Source: Desulfobacterales bacterium
GTDB taxonomy: Bacteria; Desulfobacterota; Desulfobacteria; Desulfobacterales; JAHEIW01
Length of the DNA: 41,916 bases
Assembly (NCBI GenBank): GCA_030066985.1
Contig: JASJAN010000047.1
Location: 1-41,916 of the forward strand
Direction of reading: 5' to 3'
Part shown: piece by piece, positions 1-8,949 of the stretch
Position numbering within the stretch: the first letter of the stretch is position 1
Layout: each line of letters opens with the position of its first letter
The notes under the pieces: generated by a model
Seen by the model: only the letters and a program-made list of their open reading frames with translations
What the model was told of the DNA's origin: nothing
The model's database searches: none
Made by a program: the position numbers and the translations under genes

Positions 1-402
1 GGAATTAATGCCCGGGTGGTCAGTTACGAATGGGGAACCTATCTGAAGCGGCAGCGCGAGCAGCCGGAAGATATGGATCTGTTTCAGCTGGGCTGGACCG
101 GCGACAACGGTGACCCGGACAACTTTCTGGCAGTTCTCTTCGATGGCATGGCATCCTCATCCATCAGAACCCAGTGGCACAGCAAAGAATACCACGATCT
201 GATGACCCAGGGTAAACAAACCATCGATCAGAACAAGCGCGCCGAGATCTATAAAACAGCTCTGAAGCTCATCTATGAGCAAGTGCCGGTGATCAGTGTC
301 GCGCACTCGACGGTCATCACGCCGGTCAGAAATGAAGTCATGGATTTCAAACAACATCCAACCAATTCACAACGGTTTAAAAATGTTTGGCTAGATAAAT
401 AA
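1..402 (+). CDS. Dipeptide/oligopeptide ABC transporter substrate-binding protein, C-terminal part
   Basis: This is the last 133 codons of a periplasmic solute-binding protein of the SBP_bac_5 (DppA/OppA) family. The open frame runs in from the left edge of the window, so the start is missing. The visible residues GINARVVSYEWGTYLKR and GWTGDNGDPDNF are typical of the C-terminal lobe of this family, where an aspartate/asparagine-rich loop lines the peptide site. It ends with the usual surface segment and a TAA stop. A hairpin with a T-tract follows, and then the permease genes of the same system, so it is the binding protein that delivers substrate to the importer encoded at 567-4708. Ligand specificity cannot be read from this fragment. 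Confidence 0.93.
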   Translation, partial: GINARVVSYEWGTYLKRQREQPEDMDLFQLGWTGDNGDPDNFLAVLFDGMASSSIRTQWHSKEYHDLMTQGKQTIDQNKRAEIYKTALKLIYEQVPVISVAHSTVITPVRNEVMDFKQHPTNSQRFKNVWLDK

Positions 403-422
403 GCTTAATGGTCAGGCAAACT

Positions 423-460
423 AAAAAAGGGGAAAGCGGGACATCCGCTTTCCCTTTTTT
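423..460 (+). terminator. Rho-independent terminator-like hairpin after the binding-protein gene
   Basis: An A-rich and G-rich arm (423-439) pairs with CCGCTTTCCC plus a T6 run (445-460) around a short loop, with one bulged G. It starts 21 nt after the stop codon of the binding-protein gene and about 100 nt before the permease gene. In this position it probably gives partial termination, so that the binding protein is made in excess over the membrane subunits. Confidence 0.8.
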
Positions 461-566
461 GTTTACACCCGGTCTTATTTGATATAGACATTTAAAGCTT
501 AGCTTGAGTTCTTAAAAATATATAGCACCCGCTAATAATTACAAAAAATCGTAATCAAATTCCTCA

Positions 567-1571
567 ATGATCGCTTACATCATTAGAAGAATTTTTATCT
601 TGATCCCCACCCTGCTGGGCGTATCTATCCTGGTGTTTCTGATGCTGCACCTCACCCCGGGTGATCCCGCTGAACTGCTGATGGGTGAACGGGCCTCGGA
701 AGAAGCGCTGCGGGAAATCCGGGAGCACCTTGGGCTGGATAAACCGCTGTATGAGCAATACGGACTGTTTCTCAAACAATTGATGCAGGGCGACTTAGGA
801 GAGACCATCTGGACACGCCAGAAGGTCTGGATCGAGGTTAAAGAGCGCTTTCCGGCCACCATCGAGCTTTCCATCGTGGCATTGCTGATCAGTTGCTTTG
901 CCGGCATGATCCTCGGCATTATATCCGCCACCAAACAATACTCCATATTTGATTATCTGAGCATGTTCGGGGCACTAGTGGGCGTCAGTATGCCCATCTT
1001 CTGGCTGGGGCTCGTTTTTATGCTCATATTTGCCCTCAACCTTGGATGGCTGCCCATGTCCGGCCGCTTGAGTGTCGGTGTAGAGCTTGAAACCATCACC
1101 AACCTCTACATCCTGGACGCTATCTTAACGCGCAACTGGGCCGCGCTGCGGGATGCGCTCTGGCATATCATTATGCCCGCCGTCACTCTAAGCACGATCC
1201 CAACGGCCATCGTTGCCCGCATGACCCGCTCTTCGATGCTGGAGGTGCTGCGCCAGGATTACATCAAAACCGCTAAGGCCAAGGGTCTTTCACAATTTTT
1301 TGTTATTTTCAAACACGCTTTGCGCAATGCGCTGATTCCGGTGGTCACCACCATCGGTCTTCAATTTGGCGTGCTGTTGGGCGGGGCCATTTTGACGGAA
1401 ACCATCTTTGCCTGGCCCGGTGTGGGCAAATGGATGTTTGATGCCGTAATTAAACGTGACTATATGGTCATCCGCAGCGGCACCCTGTTTATCGCCACCA
1501 TATTCGTTTTGATCAATCTGTGCGTGGATGTGTTGTATGCGATTATTAATCCTCGCATCAGTGTAAAATAG
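567..1571 (+). CDS. dppB: Dipeptide/oligopeptide ABC transporter permease DppB
   Basis: Inner-membrane permease of 334 residues, the normal length for DppB/OppB. The N-terminus MIAYIIRRIFILIPTLLGVS is the first membrane helix, followed by the periplasmic segment with LTPGDPAELLMGERA and GLDKPLYEQY that is diagnostic of the DppB branch. The cytoplasmic EAA loop that docks on the ATPases is visible as KTAKAKGLSQFFVIFKHALRNAL near residues 230-255. Five further hydrophobic segments follow. The ATG has no convincing Shine-Dalgarno sequence in front of it. It pairs with the DppC homologue downstream to form the transmembrane channel. A 148-bp palindrome starts at the last base of its stop codon. 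Confidence 0.95.
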   Translation: MIAYIIRRIFILIPTLLGVSILVFLMLHLTPGDPAELLMGERASEEALREIREHLGLDKPLYEQYGLFLKQLMQGDLGETIWTRQKVWIEVKERFPATIELSIVALLISCFAGMILGIISATKQYSIFDYLSMFGALVGVSMPIFWLGLVFMLIFALNLGWLPMSGRLSVGVELETITNLYILDAILTRNWAALRDALWHIIMPAVTLSTIPTAIVARMTRSSMLEVLRQDYIKTAKAKGLSQFFVIFKHALRNALIPVVTTIGLQFGVLLGGAILTETIFAWPGVGKWMFDAVIKRDYMVIRSGTLFIATIFVLINLCVDVLYAIINPRISVK

Positions 1572-1718
1572 AAGTGATTTTAAAACCCCATCTAATGTCC
1601 GATAGCTGCGTTGCCCCGCGAATTGAAATACGCATCCACCAGAATGTGTGGTAGACTCCGCATTCAATTCGCGCGACGTCTTGCTCTCGAACATGATCTG
1701 AGGTTTTAAAATCACTTC
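1571..1718. repeat. 148-bp palindromic element, family A, copy 1
   Basis: Perfect 17-bp terminal arms (1571-1587 and 1702-1718; the left arm begins GAAGTGATTTTAAAACC) enclose a core that is also largely self-complementary, for example CGCGAATTGAA against TTCAATTCGCG. The reverse complement of the core (GAGAGCAAGACG, GAATGCGGAGT, AACGCAGCTATCGGAC) resembles the core at 7947-8035 (GATAGCAAGGCG, AAAGCGGAGCG, AACGCTGCTATCGGGC). The two therefore look like members of one family in opposite orientation. It has no coding capacity and lies between dppB and dppC. Confidence 0.85.
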
Positions 1719-1825
1719 AATAAATTAAAACTCACAATTTGGAGTTAAGTCGCCCAGAGGCGAACTTCAAAATATTAAAGATTAAGCGATTAAAAGAACA
1801 TTCAAAGATTCAGCACTTTATTTAA

Positions 1826-2718
1826 ATGGCCAAGGACAAACCCAAAAAAAACCCGGAAGACCGGCATCCGTTTTTTGATCAGATCAGCCAGCTGTGGCGT
1901 AACAAAACCGCCGTGCTGGGTTTGATCATCATCGCCATATTTATTATCAGTGCCCTTTTAGCCCCATACATAAGCCCACACGATCCAATTGAAACATCCC
2001 TTTACGATCAGCTCAAACCACCGGTGTGGCATGCGACCGGCACATGGAAAAATATCCTGGGCACCGATGATCTGGGCCGGGACATCCTTTCGCGTCTGAT
2101 CTACGGTGCACGGGTTTCATTGCTCGTAGCGGTGATCAGTGTGGGTTTGGCTTTTTTCTGTGGGACCCTGTTGGGCTGCGTTTCCGGCTATTACAAAGGT
2201 TGGCGCGACAACTTTATCATGCGGTTAATGGATATTATTCTGGCCTTTCCCTATATTCTGCTGGCCATCGTTGTGGTGGCCTATTTAGGACCCAGCCTGC
2301 AAAACGCCATGATTGCCATCGCCATCACGTATATACCGCGTTTTGCGCGTATCGTGCGCGGCAGCGTTCTTGAAGAATGTGAGAAAGACTATGTCAGTGC
2401 TGCGCGCGCCATCGGCGCCAATGATTTTCGCATTATTTTTATTGCCATTTTGCCCAACTGCCTCGGCCCGCTGATCGTGCAGACCACGCTGGGGTTTGCC
2501 TCGGCCATTCTGGATATGGCGGCCTTGAGTTTCCTGGGGTTGGGCGCCCAGCCGCCCACACCGGAGTGGGGTGCCATGATTGCCAAGAGCCGCGCGCTGA
2601 TTTTGCGGGCCTCGTGGGTGATGACCTTTCCGGGGCTGGCCATTCTTTTTGCGGTGCTGGGCTTCAATCTGTTGGGTGACGGACTAAGAGATGCACTAGA
2701 CCCGAGATTAAGGGATTG

Positions 2719-2719
<1 letters not shown>
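1826..2719 (+). CDS. dppC: Dipeptide/oligopeptide ABC transporter permease DppC
   Basis: Second inner-membrane permease, 297 residues. A hydrophilic N-terminal tail of about 30 residues precedes the first helix (TAVLGLIIIAIFIISALLAP). Then comes the DppC/OppC hallmark region with HDPIE and LGTDDLGRDILSRLIYGARVSL, four or five more helices, and the EAA loop around VSAARAIGANDFRIIF. The C-terminus ends NLLGDGLRDALDPRLRD as in most DppC proteins. Its stop codon overlaps the start of the first ATPase gene by one base (TGATG). It forms the channel with DppB. The upstream gap is lengthened by the family A palindrome, and no strong ribosome binding site is seen. Confidence 0.95.
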
Positions 2720-3700
<981 letters not shown>

Positions 3701-3708
<8 letters not shown>

Positions 3709-4708
3709 CATCCTGCTGGAAGCCCGAAATATCGTAAAACATTTCTCCATCAAAGGCGGTGTGTTTTTAAAGGAAATCGCTTCGGTCAAGGCAGTCGAAG
3801 ACGTGAGTTTGACCATTGAAGAGGGTGAAACCGTTGGACTGGTGGGCGAATCCGGTTGCGGTAAGACCACTTTTGGCCGAGCGATTTTACGACTGGAGGA
3901 ACCGACATCGGGTGATATTTTTTTCGAGGGCCAGAGTATCCTCAACTATGACAAGAAAAAAATGCAGGCCCTACGCGAAAAAATGCAGATCATTTTTCAA
4001 GACCCGTTTTCTTCTCTCAATCCCCGCAAAACCGTATCCCACATCATCGGTGAGCCGCTGCTGGTTCACGGCCTGCGCAGCCGTAAGAAACGCGACGAAC
4101 GAGTGCTGGAGCTGTTAAGAGTGGTGGGGTTACGCAAAGAGCACATGCGCCGCTACCCGCACCAATTCTCAGGTGGGCAGCGGCAAAGAATCGGTGTGGC
4201 CAGAGCGCTGGCCTTAAATCCCAAGCTGATTGTCTGTGATGAGGCCGTTTCCGCCCTGGATGTCTCCATCCAGGCTCAGGTGATTAATCTACTCAAGGAC
4301 CTGCAGGATGAGTTCGGTCTGACCTATCTGTTCATATCCCATGATTTAAGTGTAGTGGAGCATGTCAGTGATCGCGTGGCGGTGATGTACCTGGGCAAAA
4401 TCGTAGAGTTTGCGCCCAGCAAAACCCTTTACAAGACACCGCTTCACCCTTATACCCAGGCACTTTTATCGGCGGTTCCCATTCCGGATCCCGCTCAAAA
4501 AAGTAACGAGCGAATCATTCTAAAAGGCGACGTCCCCAGCCCCATTGATCCCCCGCCAGGCTGCAGCTTTCACCCGCGCTGTCTTTTTTCAAAAGATATT
4601 TGCAGTAAAAGAGAACCGGAGTTCAGGGAAGTTCGAAATAAGCACTTTGTTGCCTGTTTCTATGCCGGTCAGCTTATATTGAATGCACCAGATGCCTCTT
4701 TTGGATAG
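3701..4708 (+). CDS. dppF: Dipeptide/oligopeptide ABC transporter ATPase DppF
   Basis: Second ABC ATPase of the importer, 335 residues. Walker [15 protein letters not shown], signature [15 protein letters not shown] and Walker [13 protein letters not shown] are all intact. The C-terminal oligo_HPY tail carries cysteines in [13 protein letters not shown] and ACFYA. The insertion after strand 1 ([16 protein letters not shown]) is typical of the DppF/OppF branch rather than DppD. It is the last gene of the plus-strand operon and converges with the deacylase gene at 4736. The last residues (NAPDASFG) extend slightly past the usual end of the family. Confidence 0.94.
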
Positions 4709-4725
4709 GCAAAGGCACTTTTTTT
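4693..4725 (+). terminator. Possible terminator overlapping the end of dppF
   Basis: TGCC(TC)TTT at 4693-4700 can pair with AAAGGCA at 4711-4717 with a two-base bulge, and a T7 run (4719-4725) follows. The stop codon of dppF lies in the loop. The stem is short, so this is a weak call. It sits where the plus-strand operon meets the opposing minus-strand gene. Confidence 0.35.
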
Positions 4726-4735
4726 ACCAATAGCT

Positions 4736-5653
4736 TCAGGCGAATCGATTTATCTTACACAAAAAACCCGCATCCACATCTGTCGATTTTACCACCCGGG
4801 AAGGCACTACAATATAACACTCCTGCGGCGCAATGTGTTCCCCATTGTCGTCTTTGGCGAACACTTGACCTTTAGTCAGTTTGGTTCCGGTGGCGACATC
4901 GGCGATGAGGAATTTAAAATTGAGGCCGGGGTTAATGGCGCTGATGCTTTCATACTGCTCAATGGTTTGCAGGTTTTTCTGAGGGGCTCCAGTTGAAACA
5001 GGCAGCAATTGGTAGTGTGCCAGTATGGCCTGCATGTGATTCTGTGCAGTATGCACGCCGTCAGCTGATAGGTGGTTGCCGCATTCAACAATTAACCCGC
5101 AGATGTGACGCTGGCCGGCTGCGCCGATCAACGCGCCCGGCATATGCGCAGCATGATAGGCAAAATGCAGCGGGATGTCACTGATGCGAAGCGCTAATTT
5201 CAGACTGTCGGTGCTGTCTTTCTCATAAACACAGAGTTTAAAGTCACCGATACTGACCGAATGCAGATCCAGCAGCGCTGAAATCCGGTTGTTTTGATCC
5301 AGGTATGCGATGATCTCAGCGGCCCGCCGGCCTTCGATGGTCGTGCTGTCCGTCTCGCTAAAACTGCGGTTCAGATCCCAGTCGATGTAACGCCGGTCAT
5401 GCTCGAAGGCATGTGGGTTTCCCAACAGAAGGCTGACCTTACCACTCTGCAATTTGATCTCACCATTTTGCACCTGCCGATGAAATGCCACCATAGCATT
5501 GACCCCCCCCGGCTCATTGCCGTGGGTGGCGCCAACAACAACGACATGCGCCCCCTTTTTTTCTGCGGTCACTTCAATACAGTAAGGCAGCTTACAATTA
5601 TTTTTCTTTTTAAAATACGCTAGTATTTCTTCTTTTGATTCATTCGTATTCAT
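4736..5653 (-). CDS. Succinylglutamate desuccinylase/aspartoacylase family zinc hydrolase (M14-like)
   Basis: Cytoplasmic protein of 305 residues of the AstE/AspA family, zinc enzymes that remove an acyl group from an N-acyl amino acid. The zinc ligands are visible as His44 and Glu47 (GATHGNEPGG) and His131 (LLDLHSVS). Arg96 in DLNRS binds the carboxylate of the substrate in this family, and Glu190 in LIVECGNH is the general base. A C-terminal beta-rich part (about 215-305) matches the accessory domain of the family. It lies 26 nt downstream of the serine hydrolase gene and is probably cotranscribed with it. It sits between two peptide importers, suggesting that imported N-acyl amino acids or modified peptides are its substrates. 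The exact acyl group is unknown. Confidence 0.85.
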   Translation of the reverse strand: MNTNESKEEILAYFKKKNNCKLPYCIEVTAEKKGAHVVVVGATHGNEPGGVNAMVAFHRQVQNGEIKLQSGKVSLLLGNPHAFEHDRRYIDWDLNRSFSETDSTTIEGRRAAEIIAYLDQNNRISALLDLHSVSIGDFKLCVYEKDSTDSLKLALRISDIPLHFAYHAAHMPGALIGAAGQRHICGLIVECGNHLSADGVHTAQNHMQAILAHYQLLPVSTGAPQKNLQTIEQYESISAINPGLNFKFLIADVATGTKLTKGQVFAKDDNGEHIAPQECYIVVPSRVVKSTDVDAGFLCKINRFA

Positions 5654-5679
5654 ATTGACCGACTGGCTTTAATTGATGC

Positions 5680-7329
5680 CTAAGGGTTTTTGAATTTTAA
5701 AGATGTTACCATACCGGCCAGATACTGCGTCGGCATACTCGAACGGCCAACAACAGAAATACCGATAAACCTATCATCCATATAGGCACCGACAGCCACA
5801 GTCAGCATGTCAAAGGAACGGTAGCGCCAGGTGATTTCGCCATAATTGGCCGGGGTGCCGTCCGACAGGGTGATGAGCTCCTGTTTGCGAATGACAGGAT
5901 CTTTGACCTGTGGATTTTTCTGATACAGTTTCAGGAGAAACGTTCCGGTATCTTTCAACGCCAGTCCCTGGGGAATATCGCCCACGGCGACACTAAAAAT
6001 GGGGATGCCTCGAGGCGCTTTTTTTCGAAAAATCTGCCCGGGCTGCATGTCATGGTCGGTAATCGTCAGTGCGGGATCATATTCAACCGAAAAACCATAG
6101 GTCTTGTTCACATATAGTCCGAGTTGCTGACCCGAATGGGCATGGCCGGTTTTTTCTCTGATGTTCGCACGATCCCCGGGGCTGGTTTCTTGCCAGAGTG
6201 TGATGAGGTCATTCAGGGCTTTTTGCTGTTCGATATTTTCCGGCAACGGCTTGTCAGACTTCCCCGCTGGAATAATGTTAGAGCGCAGCAAGACTGAAGG
6301 GGTTAAAATGTCTTTTAGATCTAAACCGCTGGTGAAGACCGCTACGACATTCTTATGGGGCACCACAAAAATAAACTGGCCCATATAACCCATGGCCGTG
6401 TAGGCGCCGGCGCCTAGTGTCCACCACTGATAGCCATAATCCATGAGCCCCTTTGTGGAAATATGCTTGCGCGTAGAATCCTTTATCCAGCGCGAGGATA
6501 TAATCTGTTTGTCCTCCCACAACCCATTTTTTAGATAAAGATAGCCGAATTTGGCCATGTCTCCGGGGCGGAGATGCAGTTCGCTGTATCCGGCGGTTAT
6601 TCCCTGTGGGTTAGATGGCCACATAAAGTTGGACATGCCCAGCGGTCCAAAAAGGTGTTTTTCGGCAAAGGCCAGTGAATTCATACCGGTCTTTTGCTGC
6701 AAAATAGCTGAGAGCAGAAATGTAGCGCCATTGCAGTAATTAAATTGCGTGCCCGGTTTTTCAGCCATGGGCAAATCGATCATAAACTGCACCCAGTCAG
6801 GGCTGCGCTTCATTTCTTCCAGCCCGCGCCAGTGATAACGCCAATTATCGCGGCATTCGAGACCGGAGCTCATTGTCAGCAGGTGCTCAAGCGTCATGGC
6901 TTTCTTATCATCATCTAAATGCTTAGCAACACGATCCGGGAAAAAATCCAGTACCGGCTGATCCACCCTACCGATGTAGCCTTTGTCGATCGCAATGCCG
7001 ATCAATGCCGATGTGACGCTTTTAGAACATGAGAATAACGGATGGAAATCATCCGCGTCGCGCGGATAACTGTAAGCATCCAGCACAATATACCCGTTGC
7101 GAATCACCAGAACACTGTCGATCTTGATATCGTTTTGCCAGATGGCCTCCATCATATCCAGCAACAGCGCCGAGTCCATTCCCTGGCTTTCGGGAGTGGC
7201 AGTTTTCCATCCCTTTGTCGGCCAGTAATCCGGCTTATCCTGCCCTGCCCCGCCACAACTCCATAACACTGCAGAGGCAAGTATGAGAACAAAAAATGAC
7301 AGGACTTTTTTTATTATGTTTCGGTCCAT
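5680..7329 (-). CDS. Lipoprotein serine hydrolase (beta-lactamase/PBP class C family) with extra C-terminal domain
   Basis: 549 residues. The N-terminus is a lipoprotein signal with the lipobox LWSC (Cys25), so the enzyme is exported and lipid-anchored. The beta-lactamase class C / D-aminopeptidase fold is shown by the nucleophile motif S100-C-S-K103 and the tyrosine motif Y198-C-N200, followed by LSAILQQKTGM and GLMDYGYQWW. The third box (normally HTG/KTG) is not clear; YMGQFIF lies in that place. Residues from about 400 to 549 form an extra domain (GLYVNKTYGFSVEYDP onwards) that resembles PsbP/Mog1-type folds, by impression only. Likely an esterase, amidase or peptidase acting outside the inner membrane. 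It precedes the deacylase gene and follows a peptide importer set. Confidence 0.85.
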   Translation of the reverse strand: MDRNIIKKVLSFFVLILASAVLWSCGGAGQDKPDYWPTKGWKTATPESQGMDSALLLDMMEAIWQNDIKIDSVLVIRNGYIVLDAYSYPRDADDFHPLFSCSKSVTSALIGIAIDKGYIGRVDQPVLDFFPDRVAKHLDDDKKAMTLEHLLTMSSGLECRDNWRYHWRGLEEMKRSPDWVQFMIDLPMAEKPGTQFNYCNGATFLLSAILQQKTGMNSLAFAEKHLFGPLGMSNFMWPSNPQGITAGYSELHLRPGDMAKFGYLYLKNGLWEDKQIISSRWIKDSTRKHISTKGLMDYGYQWWTLGAGAYTAMGYMGQFIFVVPHKNVVAVFTSGLDLKDILTPSVLLRSNIIPAGKSDKPLPENIEQQKALNDLITLWQETSPGDRANIREKTGHAHSGQQLGLYVNKTYGFSVEYDPALTITDHDMQPGQIFRKKAPRGIPIFSVAVGDIPQGLALKDTGTFLLKLYQKNPQVKDPVIRKQELITLSDGTPANYGEITWRYRSFDMLTVAVGAYMDDRFIGISVVGRSSMPTQYLAGMVTSLKFKNP

Positions 7330-7389
7330 TTTTCTAAACCTAATCGCTCTGATTTTGCTCGCAGGTTAAAACGGTGATGATAAAAACCA

Positions 7390-7954
7390 AAACTGCTTTG
7401 TAAAGGGTTAGATTTTGTATGAGAGTAAGGCGCAGGTCGCTTCAAAAGTGAAGGATTCAAAAACTCATATATTAGAATATGTTTGTTCAGTCCCCGAGTA
7501 TATTTTGATCACAATTATTGAGTAATCTTACTTTTTAAATAAAGTAAATTGCTTTAACAGCGCTTAGATTTTGCTTGTAGGGTTTTGATACATTTTTAAA
7601 ACCTAAACTGCTTTGTAAAGGGTTAGATTTTGTTTGAGAGTCCCGCCATCCGGCGGGATTTCACATCTGATCTTGATACATTAAGGTGTTCAACAAGCGT
7701 GAATTTATAGAACCTATCTCAAAATTGTAGATTACGTCTCCCGCTTAAAAGCGAAATTTCACGCCTAATCTTAAAGAATCAAAAAGTTCAACAAAGCGCG
7801 GCGAAAACTGATTTAAACACAGAGAATCCAGAAACTCATAAACAAGAATACGCTTGTTCAGCCCCCCGAATTATTTTTGATCATAACTATCGCTTAATCC
7901 AATTTTTCTATAAAAAGTAAATTGCTTTAACAGTGCTTAGATTTTGTTTGATAG
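7390..7954. repeat. Four direct copies of a 36-nt unit in a gene-free gap
   Basis: The gap 7330-8061 contains no credible gene. It carries four direct copies of a 36-nt unit at 7390-7425, 7546-7581, 7605-7640 and 7919-7954. All begin AAAYTGCTTT and share TTAGATTTTG followed by a GAG/TAG end. Copies 1 and 3 (AAACTGCTTTGTAAAGGGTT) are nearly identical to each other, as are copies 2 and 4 (AAATTGCTTTAACAG). Copies 2 and 4 are also preceded by about 90 nt of shared sequence (AAACTCAT, TTGTTCAG, TTTTGATCA). Spacing is irregular (156, 59 and 314 nt between starts), which excludes a CRISPR array. Confidence 0.85.
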
Positions 7955-8062
7955 CAAGGCGTGAATTACTGAGAAAGCGGAGCGTACACGCAGTACGTGA
8001 GCATTTCGAGGTGATTCACAACGCTGCTATCGGGCAAAAGATGAGCGCTGTTAAGGCAATTT
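7919..8062. repeat. 144-bp palindromic element, family A, copy 2
   Basis: The left arm (7919-7954) is the fourth copy of the 36-nt unit. The right arm (8027-8062) is a fifth, inverted copy whose reverse complement begins AAATTGCCTTAACAGCGCTC. The inner core (GGCGTGAATTACT against GTGATTCACAACGC, then AAAGCGGAGCGTAC against GTACGTGAGCATTTC) continues the stem to an apex near 7990. The element ends at the first base of the dppC stop codon on the minus strand. The core resembles the element at 1571-1718. Confidence 0.82.
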
Positions 8063-8949
8063 TAGGCTTTGCGCTGAATTTTGGGGTTAAGCTCCTCCCT
8101 CAGCCAATCCGCAAACAAATTAATCCCAACCACCAGCAGAATCAGCGCCGCGCCCGGAAAAACAATCATCCACCACATACCGGCATAGATATAGTTTTTA
8201 CCGATGGAAATCATCATCCCCAGCGACGGCTCGGTTAGCGGAACCCCAACGCCCAAAAAGCTCAGGGTGGCTTCGAGCATAATCACCACAGCCAGATCGA
8301 TGGCCAAAACCACAAAGATCGGCGGAATGGCATTGGGCAGCAGATGACGCAGCAGAAGTCTGAAATCACCGGCGCCGGTGGACTTGGCGGCCATAATATA
8401 GGCATTTTGTTTGACCTCCAGCACACTGCCGCGCATGGTACGCGCATAGCGCACCCAGCCGGCAATACAAATGGCCAAAATAACGATCAGCTTGCTGCCG
8501 CCGCCGGCAATTCCTAAAAATAAAAAGGCCAGCAGGGTGGTTGAAAAGGAAAACAAGGTGTCGGCCAGGCGCATGGTGATGGCATCGATCCAGCCGCCAT
8601 AGTATCCGGCTAAAAGTCCGATGAGTACACCGAAGGTCCCGGCGATCAACACAACACTGAAGCCCACGATCAAAGACGTTCGGCAGCCGTAGATGATGGT
8701 GCTCAAAATGCCGCGCCCTTGATCATCGGTTCCCAGCAAAAACGGCGCTGTGCCCTCTTCCATCCAGATCGGCGGTGTTAAAAAATGTTCCAGCGTCAAC
8801 TTTTCAAGATCATAGGGGTTTTGGGGTGTAATCCAAGGCGCCAGCAATGCCGCCAAAATAAATAGCGCCAGGATAACACTGCCGATGATTGCAGAGGGAT
8901 CCTGCAGGTAACTGTAAAGCATTCTGGATTTGATGCGCCGCTTACTCAT
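8062..8949 (-). CDS. dppC: Second dipeptide/oligopeptide ABC transporter permease DppC
   Basis: Inner-membrane permease of 295 residues from the ATG at 8949. The start MSKRRIKSRM is preferred over an upstream in-frame ATG because it overlaps the end of dppB by 8 nt, with GAAG a short distance upstream. The DppC hallmark LLGTDDQGRGILSTIIYGCR follows helix 1, and the EAA loop is AAKSTGAGDFRLLLRHLLPNA. The end NLFADWLREELNPKIQRKA is typical. It pairs with the DppB at 8942-9907. It is clearly paralogous to, not a copy of, the plus-strand DppC. Confidence 0.94.
   Translation of the reverse strand: MSKRRIKSRMLYSYLQDPSAIIGSVILALFILAALLAPWITPQNPYDLEKLTLEHFLTPPIWMEEGTAPFLLGTDDQGRGILSTIIYGCRTSLIVGFSVVLIAGTFGVLIGLLAGYYGGWIDAITMRLADTLFSFSTTLLAFLFLGIAGGGSKLIVILAICIAGWVRYARTMRGSVLEVKQNAYIMAAKSTGAGDFRLLLRHLLPNAIPPIFVVLAIDLAVVIMLEATLSFLGVGVPLTEPSLGMMISIGKNYIYAGMWWMIVFPGAALILLVVGINLFADWLREELNPKIQRKA

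Noticed and set aside
7390-7954. CRISPR-like array of 36-nt repeats
   Set aside because: The repeat length fits, but spacing between copies is irregular (59 to 314 nt), copies diverge in two subtypes, one copy is inverted, and no cas genes are present.
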